Source: Chitinophaga oryziterrae
GTDB lineage: Bacteria; Bacteroidota; Bacteroidia; Chitinophagales; Chitinophagaceae
Assembly: GCF_009758125.1 (NCBI RefSeq)
Contig: NZ_WRXO01000002.1
Location: forward strand, 806,001 to 870,000
Reading direction: 5' to 3'
DNA: 64,000 nucleotides
Shown: positions 1 to 8,197 of the stretch, piece after piece
Position numbering within the stretch: position 1 is the first letter of the stretch
Layout: every line of letters starts with the position of its first letter
Translations under genes and position numbers: made by a program
The notes under the pieces: model-generated
Told to the model about the DNA's origin: nothing
Databases searched by the model: none
Seen by the model: the letters and a program-made list of their open reading frames with translations, nothing else

Positions 1-1
1 G

Positions 2-2581
2 CTTCTGGTATACCATTCCCTTGCAGCGTTAATTTCACCTGCAGATAGGGCCTTCGCGGACGTATGGAATATTGTTACCTATGACAACGCCGTCTTTTTC
101 AGGTCTTTACATAAAATCTTCAGATACGATCCCCTAAAGGGAAAAATGGCGGTATATAATATAGGAGAAGGCTCACGGTGGATTTATATGGCTGTTTATG
201 ACCAGCATTTGTATGCACAGGACGAAACTACCCTGAAGCTGTTTCAATACACACATGGACAGTGGAAACCTGCTATGATACAACCAGGGCATTCCATCAT
301 GGCTATGTATCATTATAATAGTGACACTATATTAATTGCATCCTGGAAAGATGGACTGTTTTTGATGAACAGGCAAAAGCAGATCCCACTTGTTATAGAT
401 GCCGCTATCTTAAAAGATCAGCTTTATTGTATTGGTAGGATAAACGCTCAGACTTACGCGCTGGGAACTGTTTCCAATGGCATCTATTTCATTGACAGAA
501 AAGGTCGTACCATTCGTCATTTATCTATGCATGAGGGAATGCAGGATAATAATATCAGAACCCTTTTTACAGATCATGAGTCCAATCTCTGGTCAGGACT
601 GGACGAAGGCATTGACATGATCTATTCATCATCTGCTATACAGAAGATAAAATCTGATAAGCTGCCGTCAACATCTGCTTATACCATTCGTATCCTGAAT
701 AATTCTTTATATATAGGTTCTGCGGAAGGTTTACATTATACGCAACTGAGTCTGCCTGCATCAGAAGATATTTCTCTTTCACGCGGAACATTTTCTTTAG
801 TACCTCATTCGGAAGGACAAACATGGGATATCGATACAATCAATGGAATGGTGCTGATGGGGCATCATGACGGGGCTTGGAGCATACAGCAGCATGGTGC
901 CAGCTTTATCAATGATAATCAAAAAGGAGTATGGCAATTCAGACGGTTACCCAAACCTGGTTACCTGGTTGCAGGAACTTATGAAGGACTGCAATTGTTT
1001 CAACAAAAAAAAGGAAAACTGGAATCCGTTCCGCTTTCTCACAATTCCCTCAATGAGCCTTTACGCTTTATAGAAATAGATGATGAGAATAATATTGTCT
1101 GGGCTTCACATCCTTACCGGGGTATTTACCAGATAAAGCTTTCGCCTCAATTTGATTCCGTAATATCTATCAGGCTGTTTACAAATGCAGAGGGCTTACC
1201 TGGTACGCTGGGCAATTATGTTTTTAAAATAAACAACCACATCGTGTTTGCAACCAGTAAAGGTATTTACGAATTTGATAAGGCTGGTCAGACTTTTAAA
1301 GCGTCTGTAAAATACGCTCCCGTATTCGGGAAAATGCCTGTCCAGTACATGGTATCAGATGCTACCGGGAAGATATGGTTTGCTACAGGGGATAAGTTAG
1401 GGGTGGCAGAAAAAAATACCATCAGATATTTTCCTGAACTACAGGGACAGTTGGTGGGAGGTTTTGAGAAAATCTATCCTTATAATGATAACAACATACT
1501 TATTGCTGCTTACAGAGGCATTATTCATCTCAATTATAATAAATATAAGGAACCAGATAGCAATCTGTCTGCCCGGCTCACCAAAGTAATCACCCATTAT
1601 AAAAGAGATTCACTACTTTTTAGTGATTATTTTGTGTATAAAGGCCAGCTTTCGGAAAAACAGTATCCTGCTAATGTACATAGTCTGGCCGCCGGTTTCA
1701 GTGCTTTTCATTTTGAATTTGCTTCTAACCAGCTGAGGGAAGCTGCTAAAGTTTTGTATAGCTACCGTCTGTCAGGACTTGATGAGGACTGGTCTGCCTG
1801 GTCAACACAAAACTTTAAGGACTATATCAATCTCTCTTACGGTAACTATCGTTTTGAAGTAAGGGTGAAAGACAACCGGGACAATATATCGTCTCCGGTT
1901 GTCTATTCATTTGAAATATTGCCTTTATGGTACCAGACCAGATGGGCCTTGCTGATTTATAGCATATTGTTTATTACACTCATACTTTTTTTAAACAGGT
2001 TGCATCATAACAGACTCCGTATACAAAAAGAAAAGTTTGAAAAAGAAGAAGCCCAGTTAAAATACCTGCATGAGCTGGAGATCAAAAGCAATGAACAGGA
2101 AATCATTCATCTGAAAAATGAACGGCTGGAAACAGAAGTTATCTATAAAAATAAAGAACTTGCTGCTACTACTATGCATCTCTATAAAAGAGGCCGCTTG
2201 CTGGGTAAAATCAAAGATGAACTTTCCGTTGCTACACAAAAACTGTCAGATAAAGAAAGCCGCACTGAGTTTAAAAAAGTGCTTAAGCTGATTAGTGAAG
2301 AAGAAAAACGTGAAAATGACTGGGAACAGTTTGCCATTCATTTTGACCAGGTACATAACCAGTTTCTCAGCAAAATGAAAATAGCTTATCCGGATCTTTC
2401 CTCAACCGACCTAAAAACCTGTGCTTATCTGAAAATGGGACTTTCTTCTAAAGAAATGGCACAGTTTCTCAACATCAGTTTAAAAGGAGTTGAAATTGCG
2501 CGCTACCGGCTGCGAAAAAAACTGGGCTTATCTCCCGGTGTACATCTTACTGACTTTATTAATCAGGAGGCTACTAAATAG
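2..2581 (+). CDS. Propeller sensor-regulator with Y_Y_Y domain and LuxR-type HTH (5' truncated by window edge)
   Basis: The reading frame is open from the first bases, so the N-terminus lies outside the window; 859 codons are visible. Repeated short blades with W-S-G-L-type turns (for example SNLWSGLDEG) fit the two-component-regulator beta-propeller of Bacteroidota. A Y_Y_Y (triple tyrosine) region follows (encoded about 1630-1920), then one membrane helix (about 1945-2000), a charged coiled coil rich in E/K (2010-2340) and a C-terminal helix-turn-helix (about 2395-2560: SSKEMAQFLNIS then a recognition helix). There is no HisKA/HATPase or receiver domain, so this is not a hybrid two-component system; the family is thought to sense a periplasmic ligand and act through the HTH across the membrane. 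Ends before a convergent terminator. Target genes are not evident; nothing upstream can be seen. Confidence 0.85.
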   Translation, partial: LLVYHSLAALISPADRAFADVWNIVTYDNAVFFRSLHKIFRYDPLKGKMAVYNIGEGSRWIYMAVYDQHLYAQDETTLKLFQYTHGQWKPAMIQPGHSIMAMYHYNSDTILIASWKDGLFLMNRQKQIPLVIDAAILKDQLYCIGRINAQTYALGTVSNGIYFIDRKGRTIRHLSMHEGMQDNNIRTLFTDHESNLWSGLDEGIDMIYSSSAIQKIKSDKLPSTSAYTIRILNNSLYIGSAEGLHYTQLSLPASEDISLSRGTFSLVPHSEGQTWDIDTINGMVLMGHHDGAWSIQQHGASFINDNQKGVWQFRRLPKPGYLVAGTYEGLQLFQQKKGKLESVPLSHNSLNEPLRFIEIDDENNIVWASHPYRGIYQIKLSPQFDSVISIRLFTNAEGLPGTLGNYVFKINNHIVFATSKGIYEFDKAGQTFKASVKYAPVFGKMPVQYMVSDATGKIWFATGDKLGVAEKNTIRYFPELQGQLVGGFEKIYPYNDNNILIAAYRGIIHLNYNKYKEPDSNLSARLTKVITHYKRDSLLFSDYFVYKGQLSEKQYPANVHSLAAGFSAFHFEFASNQLREAAKVLYSYRLSGLDEDWSAWSTQNFKDYINLSYGNYRFEVRVKDNRDNISSPVVYSFEILPLWYQTRWALLIYSILFITLILFLNRLHHNRLRIQKEKFEKEEAQLKYLHELEIKSNEQEIIHLKNERLETEVIYKNKELAATTMHLYKRGRLLGKIKDELSVATQKLSDKESRTEFKKVLKLISEEEKRENDWEQFAIHFDQVHNQFLSKMKIAYPDLSSTDLKTCAYLKMGLSSKEMAQFLNISLKGVEIARYRLRKKLGLSPGVHLTDFINQEATK

Positions 2582-2683
2582 CACGAAGGATATATTTTCT
2601 CCTCACAGGTTTAAATGTGTGATAACCGCACAAGAATCCTCTACAAACCACTTCAACATATCCCTGTTCTTTTCCTCGAGCAT

Positions 2684-2718
2684 AAAAAACCTGCAAACCA
2701 TTTATTTGCAAGTTTTTT
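2684..2718. terminator. Bidirectional intrinsic terminator
   Basis: An A-run, a stem whose right arm TTTGCAAG pairs with CCTGCAAA (one non-Watson-Crick position), a 7-nt loop and a T-run lie between two convergent genes, so it can serve both strands. Confidence 0.6.
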
Positions 2719-2725
2719 TATACCC

Positions 2726-3562
2726 TTAATTGCTTTTTGCAAAATCCGGATATCTGTTCAATAGAAAGGTTTTCAGCGCTACTAATTTATTGGTATTAAT
2801 TAAGTCAACGCCACAACTTAATAACTCTTTCCAAACGATTGCATTTTCAGGGGAAGCCCACAGCCGCACTATTTTACCATTTTGATGGGCTATTTGTACA
2901 TATCTGCAAAGAGTTTGTTTTTCTTCTTTTGATAATGGTTCTTCACCATTCCGGCTCAGGATCCGGCCATACCGGCAACTGGCAATAGGGAACAAATTTG
3001 CCGGGTTCTTTTCTTTTGCCATCTGTATTAAGTCTTCATCGATAAAAACATATCGGCAATCCAGGCTTTTTATAGTTCGAACAGGCTTGTTTCCAGTTAC
3101 AACAATAGTAACAGCACGTTTGTGCAACGTGCCATTTTCATAATAGGATAACAGGGATTCGTAACGGTGTAAGAGGAGAGCTAATGCCTGGTAGGTTTTT
3201 TCAGGTTCGCTTTTTATATCTATCATTAAAGTAATTGGTGGAGAAGCTATCCCCATACTATCATTATTAAAGTGATTAGATAGAGGATTAAGATATAATT
3301 TATCGAGTGTCCTGGAAGGCTGTAATACAGGCAGCATATGTGCTACCACCAGTTGTCCTTTTCTGAGGTATACATCTGCCTCTACATAAGTAAATCCATT
3401 GTCGAGCGCATCAAACAACGGTCGTTTATGCCAATAATCATTATGAGCGTAAGCATTTGGGAGAAATGTTATGTTTTGCGACAGTGATGTATGCGGGAAA
3501 AATAGCAGTATCCAAATCGACAATAGACAGAATGGACTCCTGTTCGTTTTGAAGGCAGTCAT
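2726..3562 (-). CDS. Secreted PI-PLC/GDPD-superfamily phosphodiesterase
   Basis: 278 residues. N-terminal hydrophobic signal (about 11-28, ending near S-Q29). The mature part opens with AHND (His40), then EADV (Glu61, Asp63) and VAH (His75): the spacing of the two histidines and the acidic pair matches the catalytic set of glycerophosphodiester phosphodiesterase/PI-phospholipase C TIM barrels. The C-terminus (RLWASPEN ... GVDLINTN) is also the usual family ending, where W and D-LINTD close the barrel. Likely a periplasmic or surface enzyme cleaving a phosphodiester or related substrate; the precise substrate cannot be read. Single gene, with a TATGTTTG -7 box just upstream on the same strand. 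Confidence 0.8.
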   Translation of the reverse strand: MTAFKTNRSPFCLLSIWILLFFPHTSLSQNITFLPNAYAHNDYWHKRPLFDALDNGFTYVEADVYLRKGQLVVAHMLPVLQPSRTLDKLYLNPLSNHFNNDSMGIASPPITLMIDIKSEPEKTYQALALLLHRYESLLSYYENGTLHKRAVTIVVTGNKPVRTIKSLDCRYVFIDEDLIQMAKEKNPANLFPIASCRYGRILSRNGEEPLSKEEKQTLCRYVQIAHQNGKIVRLWASPENAIVWKELLSCGVDLINTNKLVALKTFLLNRYPDFAKSN

Positions 3563-3586
3563 TGTAGGTTGTAGGTTTATTTACAG

Positions 3587-3594
3587 CAAACATA
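3587..3594 (-). promoter_or_regulatory. Candidate -7 box TATGTTTG
   Basis: Read on the minus strand this is an exact match to the Bacteroidota -7 consensus TAnnTTTG, 25 bases before the phosphodiesterase start codon. No good -33 TTG is visible. Confidence 0.4.
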
Positions 3595-3664
3595 ACCTTC
3601 GAATTGATATATATAATTTATAGCCCATGAAATAATAGTTATGAAAATCTTAACTTAATGTTAG

Positions 3665-3867
3665 CACCTTCAGGAGCAATACATTGATCACTCTTCTACC
3701 CTTACAAATGTAAATGGTGATCTTACCGGTAATTCGGAGATGGATACTTATGTTGGCAGAACCGGTTTTAGTGCAACTCAGGTTTCTTAAGAAGTCTTTC
3801 TTTCAATGAGGAGATCGGGGATAATGTGACTAATTTTAACAGTGGTAGGTTAATTGCAGATTTTTGA
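3665..3867 (+). pseudogene. Possible frameshifted gene remnant
   Basis: Frame 2 reads an open stretch from 3665 to a stop at 3788-3790 with protein-like composition (includes NVNGDLTGNSEMDTYVGR). A second open stretch in frame 1 (3772-3867) continues with NEEIGDNVTNFNSGR and a stop, and is followed 24 bases later by an intrinsic terminator. A terminator behind two short frames in different phases suggests the broken 3' end of one gene. No family recognised; could be chance. Confidence 0.3.
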
Positions 3868-3890
3868 AACATGATGCCTGCAAAATTATC

Positions 3891-3924
3891 AAAAAAAGAG
3901 ATCACTGCATGTGGTCTCTTTTTT
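3891..3924 (+). terminator. Intrinsic terminator
   Basis: Stem AGAGATCAC / GTGGTCTCT (one G-T pair), 5-nt loop, flanked by seven A and six T. It follows the stop at 3865-3867, which is the reason to suspect a decayed gene upstream. Confidence 0.6.
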
Positions 3925-3954
3925 GTTTAAGTCTTACTGGTAAAGGTTTAATGA

Positions 3955-4070
3955 CTAACTCTGACCCTCTCTTTTCCGCTCCGCCATCCGCCGCCTTACA
4001 TCATGCCACCCGCTGGTTGGTAATTGCTCGTTACGCTGTTCCGGTAAAGAATTGATAAATTCTTTTACAA
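3955..4070 (-). pseudogene. Possible C-terminal gene fragment
   Basis: Minus-strand frame reading ...NSLPEQRNEQLPTSGWHD then an Arg-rich tail and stop at 3955-3957. It lies directly downstream of the 103-residue gene, in another frame and without its own start codon. Composition is protein-like; no family recognised. Low confidence. Confidence 0.2.
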
Positions 4071-4376
4071 GGCCATCGCAACGGATTTCGCTGACATTTC
4101 AAGTCCTTTCTTCAGATCTTCTGCATTCATAACAGGAGAAAATTCAACTTTGGCATTCAAGCTGAAAAAAAACGGTTCTGCAATAGAAGGGATCTCGGAC
4201 GGGTCATGAAGATCAAAAACCATTATACAGGCTCTGCACCCATCAATGGTCGTAAAATAGGAGGCTTCAGGATGGACCCTTTCCATAGTGGAATTCATAA
4301 TCTCGCTGAGGGTACCATCTTTGATTGCTTTGTTTGACGCAATTACATCCATCGTCACTCTTAACATTGTACGCAT
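4065..4376 (-). CDS. Small conserved protein of unknown function, probable alpha/beta-barrel fold
   Basis: 103 residues, no signal peptide. Starts MRTMLRVTMD, then helix-forming KAIKDGTLSEIMN, a strand with EASYFTTIDG, a hydrophobic strand CIMVFDLHD and a helix with IPSIAEPFFF, ending in a strand/helix pair. This pattern (strand-helix-strand-strand-helix-strand) is that of dimeric ferredoxin-like alpha/beta proteins of about 100 residues that are widespread and uncharacterised; I recall similar proteins carrying misleading pantothenate-synthetase names. Single gene with no functional neighbour. Function not assigned. Confidence 0.65.
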   Translation of the reverse strand: MRTMLRVTMDVIASNKAIKDGTLSEIMNSTMERVHPEASYFTTIDGCRACIMVFDLHDPSEIPSIAEPFFFSLNAKVEFSPVMNAEDLKKGLEMSAKSVAMAL

Positions 4377-4960
4377 GTTCTTGTGGTTTTGATTTTTAAA
4401 TAAATGTTATATAGAAATTAACCAAGCCTTTATGTTATAAATTTGGCCGTAATGATATTGTGCAGCAAAATTTGTCCCCCCTTGTCATTGATAACAAGTA
4501 GCTATTATTCCCCCAATGACTTTAAAGCTTCTGTCAACCGGATTGCATAAGAAGCCTTATTAGTATACAAGTTGGTAAATCCTTTTGTTTTTAAAAGAAA
4601 GTGAATTTTTGTGTTCTGATATTAAATTCCCGGAGATTAAGACTTTTAGCCTGTATGTCCACCTAATTCTTACTATGGGTTACCACCCTGATGATAATAT
4701 ATATGCTGTTGATCCCGCTTGGAAATAGCCGCATAAATCGTAAGGAAAAGTGAAGTCAATCTAAACCAATAATTCCTTCGGGAAATTATGCGTGCGTAAA
4801 CTATATTGGAAAAGGTATTCCGGTGGGATGAAATATAATATTACGGAAGAAGATTATTAAAATTATATTTGTTTAGCTATGCTTTTTGATAATACCTCTA
4901 TCGGCGGACTTATCCGAAGTGTAGCATACTCTATCGTTAATCCCCTCTAAAAGATCCCAT
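4377..4960. other. Gap with possible coding debris
   Basis: 584 bases without a convincing gene. Short plus-strand frames look protein-like: 4675-4728 (MGYHPDDNIYAVDPAWK then stop) and one ending at the stop 4858-4860 (tail RYSGGMKYNITEEDY). They are in pieces and lack a common start, so decayed gene remnants are possible but not shown. The last 100 bases hold the candidate promoter of the SPFH gene. Confidence 0.3.
4864..4871 (+). promoter_or_regulatory. Candidate -7 box TATATTTG
   Basis: Exact TAnnTTTG match about 90 bases upstream of the SPFH start codon; no clear -33 element. Confidence 0.35.
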
Positions 4961-5869
4961 ATGATTCTTATAATACTAGGCTTATTTTTATTGATTGCTG
5001 CAGGAGCTATTACCAGAAGCGATGAAAGATTAAAACGCTTCAGGGGCCCGATTCGTGGAATAGGGATGCTGATCCTGCTGATAGGTATAATGGTGTCCGG
5101 TATCCAGCAGATTGATGCGGGAGAAGTCGGCGTTAAAAAATTATTCGGAAAGGTACAGAAGGAGGTGCTGGGAAGTGGGCTGCACTTTATCAATCCTTTA
5201 CTTCAGATAGAAAAACTCGATGTCAAAACCCGGAATTATACCATGAGCGGAGTACATAATGAAGGAGCAAAATCCGGGGATGATGCAATTAAAGTATTGA
5301 CGGCCGACGGGTTGGAAGTAACGATCGACCTTTCTGTTTTATACCGGGTGATCATCAACGATGCGCCCATGTTATTACAGGAAACGGGTGCTGATTATGA
5401 GGATAAGATTGTTCGCCCGATCACCAGAACAAGAATACGCGATAATGCCGTATACTATGATGCGGTGGCATTGTATTCCACCAAGCGCGATGAATTCCAG
5501 CAACGAATATTTAAAAGCATAGAAGCAGATTTTAAGAAACGCGGACTTTTGCTGGAGAATCTACTGGTGCGGAATATTACACTACCACAATCCGTGCGGG
5601 CCACCATTGAACAAAAGATTAATGCAGAACAGGACGCACAGAAAATGCAGTTTGTTTTACAGAAAGAAAGACAGGAAGCGGAAAGAAAACGGGTGGAAGC
5701 ACAAGGTATCGCAGACTATCAGCGCATCATCAGCGAAAGCTTAACAGACAGACAACTGCAATATGAAAGCATCAAGGCTCAGTTGGAAATAGCGAAATCC
5801 GCCAATACAAAAGTAATCATCATGGGAAAAGGTAGTTCGCCGGTAATACTGGACAGTAAAACACAATAG
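4961..5869 (+). CDS. SPFH/prohibitin-family membrane protein
   Basis: 302 residues. Two N-terminal hydrophobic stretches (about 1-17 and 32-48) are followed directly by the SPFH (band 7) core starting at QQIDAGEVGVKKLFGKV, with the family's GLHFINPLL turn. Residues about 215-262 are an E/Q/A/K-rich coiled coil (EQDAQKMQFVLQKERQEAER). Prohibitin-type proteins build ring- or cage-like membrane scaffolds, often with FtsH-type proteases; no protease gene is adjacent here, so the partner is unknown. Single gene, own promoter. A second, unrelated-looking SPFH protein is encoded at 22425. Confidence 0.88.
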   Translation: MILIILGLFLLIAAGAITRSDERLKRFRGPIRGIGMLILLIGIMVSGIQQIDAGEVGVKKLFGKVQKEVLGSGLHFINPLLQIEKLDVKTRNYTMSGVHNEGAKSGDDAIKVLTADGLEVTIDLSVLYRVIINDAPMLLQETGADYEDKIVRPITRTRIRDNAVYYDAVALYSTKRDEFQQRIFKSIEADFKKRGLLLENLLVRNITLPQSVRATIEQKINAEQDAQKMQFVLQKERQEAERKRVEAQGIADYQRIISESLTDRQLQYESIKAQLEIAKSANTKVIIMGKGSSPVILDSKTQ

Positions 5870-5988
5870 GGCCTTTTTTTCTTTAAACTTGCTTATTAAA
5901 GCAGGTCAAAAATATTCCCCTTAAAGAAGTGTAAACCTATATCACGACGAGACATGTTGAGGGAGTGTTCGGGGAGTCTCTGAGAGTA

Positions 5989-6083
5989 GAACATACTTTG
6001 ACCATACTTTGAACATAGGTTGAACATACTTGGGTCGGGTCCAAAGCATCAAAGTATGTTCAACCTATATTCAAAGTATGGTC
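5989..6083. repeat. 11-bp tandem units followed by their inverted copy
   Basis: Four head-to-tail units of exactly 11 bp: GAACATACTTT (5989-5999), GACCATACTTT (6000-6010), GAACATAGGTT (6011-6021), GAACATACTTG (6022-6032). After 17 bases come three inverted units: CAAAGTATGTT (6050-6060), CAACCTATATT (6061-6071), CAAAGTATGGT (6072-6082). Bases 6000-6032 pair with 6051-6083 with one mismatch apart from the loop edge, giving a hairpin of about 32 bp. Confidence 0.8.
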
Positions 6084-6141
6084 AATTCAATAACTCTCCC
6101 CGATGGTAAATGAGTCATTCCAACAAAAGGTAGCGACTCAC

Positions 6142-6309
6142 TTTGATTACATAATCTTCGCTCCAGATGTAGTTGATCGATAAATACACCTCATCTGACG
6201 TGAATATTAGGTGAAGTTAAATTGAAAAACAAATCCTGAGCCCATATTCCAAAGCTAAATCAGAGAACTAAACAGTCAGATGCAGTGTATTTATGATCAA
6301 CTACATCTG
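6142..6309. repeat. 168-bp element, copy 1 of 2, with long terminal inverted repeats
   Basis: Colinear without gaps with 27988-28155, about 12 differences in 168 bases. Inside it, 6164-6199 and 6275-6309 are inverted repeats: 15 bp perfect (CAGATGTAGTTGATC), a one-base bulge (G6179), 10 bp perfect (ATAAATACAC), 3 unpaired and 7 bp (ATCTGAC). The centre (about 75 bases) is conserved but not self-complementary. No ORF. A MITE-like mobile remnant or a structured RNA are both possible. Confidence 0.85.
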
Positions 6310-6418
6310 GTAATCTACGATGTCCTCACATTTAAACTGAGCCCCTGTACATTGCTCAAACCGGATTATTTTTATAGATTTATCACCGAAATGCAATACC
6401 ACTCCATTTTACGACCGT

Positions 6419-6958
6419 ATGGATCAGGACAGCTTTGAACAACTTTACCGGAAATACTATCAGTCACTTTGCTTCTTCGCGAGAAAGTTGCTGAAGGATA
6501 CGGATATAGCCAAAGAGCTGGTACAGGACGTCTTTCTGAAAAGCTGGCAAAAAAAGGAGTCATTGGAGAACAATCCCGACAGAGTACGGGCTTTCCTGTA
6601 CCAGTCCGTAAAAAATGCATCTCTCAACTACCTGCGCGGTACTACACGCCGTACTTCCCTGGAAACGCAATGGGCCGGCACACAGGAGGAAATGGCCCCG
6701 GATATAAGCAATGCAATAATAGAAGCAGAAGTCTATCGCGATATACTGCACGCCATGGGCCGGCTACCGGATGAATGCCGGAAAGTAATAGAACTGAGTA
6801 TGAGCAGCAGCAGAACCTCCGAAGAAATCGCGGAGCTGCTGGGTATAAGCGCCAGTACCGTACGTAATCAGAAGCGGCGGGGGCTGCAATTGATGCGTCA
6901 ATTCCTTAATTTTCAAACCTTCCTCGTTTTTCTTTCTATGTTTAAACAACACCCTTAA
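6419..6958 (+). CDS. ECF RNA polymerase sigma factor
   Basis: 179 residues. Sigma region 2 at about 5-45 (FEQLYRKYYQSLCFFARKLL, then AKELVQDVFLKSW) and region 4 at about 110-165 (LPDECRKVIELS followed by the HTH SEEIAELLGISASTVRNQ). Size and sequence fit the Bacteroidota-expanded sigma-70 family that is paired with FecR. Start at 6419 gives the normal N-terminus. The fecR-like gene follows after 78 bases, then susC/susD, so this sigma factor most likely drives transcription of the downstream uptake locus in response to a substrate signal relayed by SusC and FecR. Confidence 0.93.
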   Translation: MDQDSFEQLYRKYYQSLCFFARKLLKDTDIAKELVQDVFLKSWQKKESLENNPDRVRAFLYQSVKNASLNYLRGTTRRTSLETQWAGTQEEMAPDISNAIIEAEVYRDILHAMGRLPDECRKVIELSMSSSRTSEEIAELLGISASTVRNQKRRGLQLMRQFLNFQTFLVFLSMFKQHP

Positions 6959-7036
6959 AAAAATAATTTGCCTTTGTTTAGACAAAAGCAAAACGACGGT
7001 GTATTATTTATAAGAGCGAGGCTGAAAAAGCTGTTA

Positions 7037-8170
7037 ATGATGAACGACGAACACCTTCCTTTTCATATTGGAAACCTTATCAGCAAGGAGCTGGCCGGTG
7101 AAATCACCGAAGCTGAACGAGCAGAACTGCAGTCCTGGATCACTGCGCGTACAGCCAATGCGGAATTGTTCGACAGGGTTAAAACCGTACTTGAAGAGCC
7201 GGAAAATCATCCTTTCGGGGAGTTTGATCCGGAAGAAGGATGGCAGGACCTTATGAAAAAGAGGAGGAAACCACTCAGGACCATCATAGTACGAATAGCC
7301 GTAGCAGCATCGCTGCTGGGGGCCGTAGTATGGCTGGCAACACGTCAGAACGGGAGCAAACTGCCACAACAGGTCATTGCAGACAAGAAAAAAGGGATCG
7401 TTCTGACGGGCCCGCAGGGACAAGAGGTCGTAATCAATAACAACGCAGACACCACATTCAGGATCAGCAACGGTAATGCGAACGTTCTACCAGGTATGCT
7501 CAGCTTTGGAGATAACACTAAAGATGCCCCTATAGAACAATTTACCCTGCATGTCCCTGTGGAAAAACGCTATCAGTTACGCCTTCCGGATGGCTCGCAG
7601 CTCTGGCTCAATGCCGGTTCTACAGTGCGTTTCCCTAACCGCTTCGCAGCAAATGAACGACGGATATCCATTCAGGGGGAGGCCTACCTTGAAGTAGCAC
7701 AGGAATCCGCTCATCCTTTTGTAGTAGAGACGGCAGGTATGAACGTAACTGTTTTGGGTACCGCATTTAACATTCGTGCCTATGGGGATGTTAGTACCAA
7801 AAAGGTAACACTGGTGTCCGGAAGTGTAAAAGTCTCTACAGATGAAAAACAGGTAATACTTAAACCAGGACAGGAAGCTGGTAGTACATTGCTGGTGGCC
7901 ACCGCAGATATGGAAGCAACGCTTGCCTGGAAAGACGGCCTGTTCATTTTCAGGAGTGAAAGTCTGTCCGCTATTATGGAAGACATCGCTCACTGGTATG
8001 GTGTGAAAGTTCTTTATCAGGGCCAACTGCCGGCCGATAACAGGCTCAGCGTAAAAACAGAAAGGAATATCCCTTTGAATCAACTGTTATCTATGCTATC
8101 AGCCACAGGCAGCGCAAGTTTTAAAGTAGAAGGAGATAACGTAATAGTTCTGCCCTATAATGGGCAATAG
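7037..8170 (+). CDS. FecR-type anti-sigma factor
   Basis: An open frame begins with a TTG at 6968, but the ATG at 7037 (or 7040) gives the usual N-terminus, MNDEHLPFHIGNLISKELAG; 377 residues. Cytoplasmic N-terminal part about 1-80, one membrane helix about 83-103 (VRIAVAASLLGAVVWLA), FecR domain about 172-270 (LPDGSQLWLNAGSTVRF ... IQGEAYLEVA ... VLGTAFNIRAY) and a C-terminal DUF4974/STN-interacting domain about 303-375 (SLSAIMEDIAHWYGVKV). The role is to hold the upstream sigma factor at the membrane and release it when the STN domain of the downstream SusC signals. Confidence 0.92.
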   Translation: MMNDEHLPFHIGNLISKELAGEITEAERAELQSWITARTANAELFDRVKTVLEEPENHPFGEFDPEEGWQDLMKKRRKPLRTIIVRIAVAASLLGAVVWLATRQNGSKLPQQVIADKKKGIVLTGPQGQEVVINNNADTTFRISNGNANVLPGMLSFGDNTKDAPIEQFTLHVPVEKRYQLRLPDGSQLWLNAGSTVRFPNRFAANERRISIQGEAYLEVAQESAHPFVVETAGMNVTVLGTAFNIRAYGDVSTKKVTLVSGSVKVSTDEKQVILKPGQEAGSTLLVATADMEATLAWKDGLFIFRSESLSAIMEDIAHWYGVKVLYQGQLPADNRLSVKTERNIPLNQLLSMLSATGSASFKVEGDNVIVLPYNGQ

Positions 8171-8197
8171 TTTAATTAATCAACCAATTATCGCTTA

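Larger units (their letters stand above)
5870..6418. other. Repeat-rich intergenic region
   Basis: 549 bases without a gene. It contains an array of 11-bp units folding back on an inverted copy (5989-6083) and one copy of the 168-bp element (6142-6309); both are listed separately. No terminator with a clean T-run follows the SPFH gene except a short T-run at 5874-5880. Confidence 0.6.

Noticed and set aside
5989..6083. CRISPR array
   Set aside because: Units are 11 bp head-to-tail without spacers, and the other half is inverted; no cas gene in the window.
7577..8083. 168-codon minus-strand frame inside fecR
   Set aside because: Shadow of the FecR gene, no recognisable domain.
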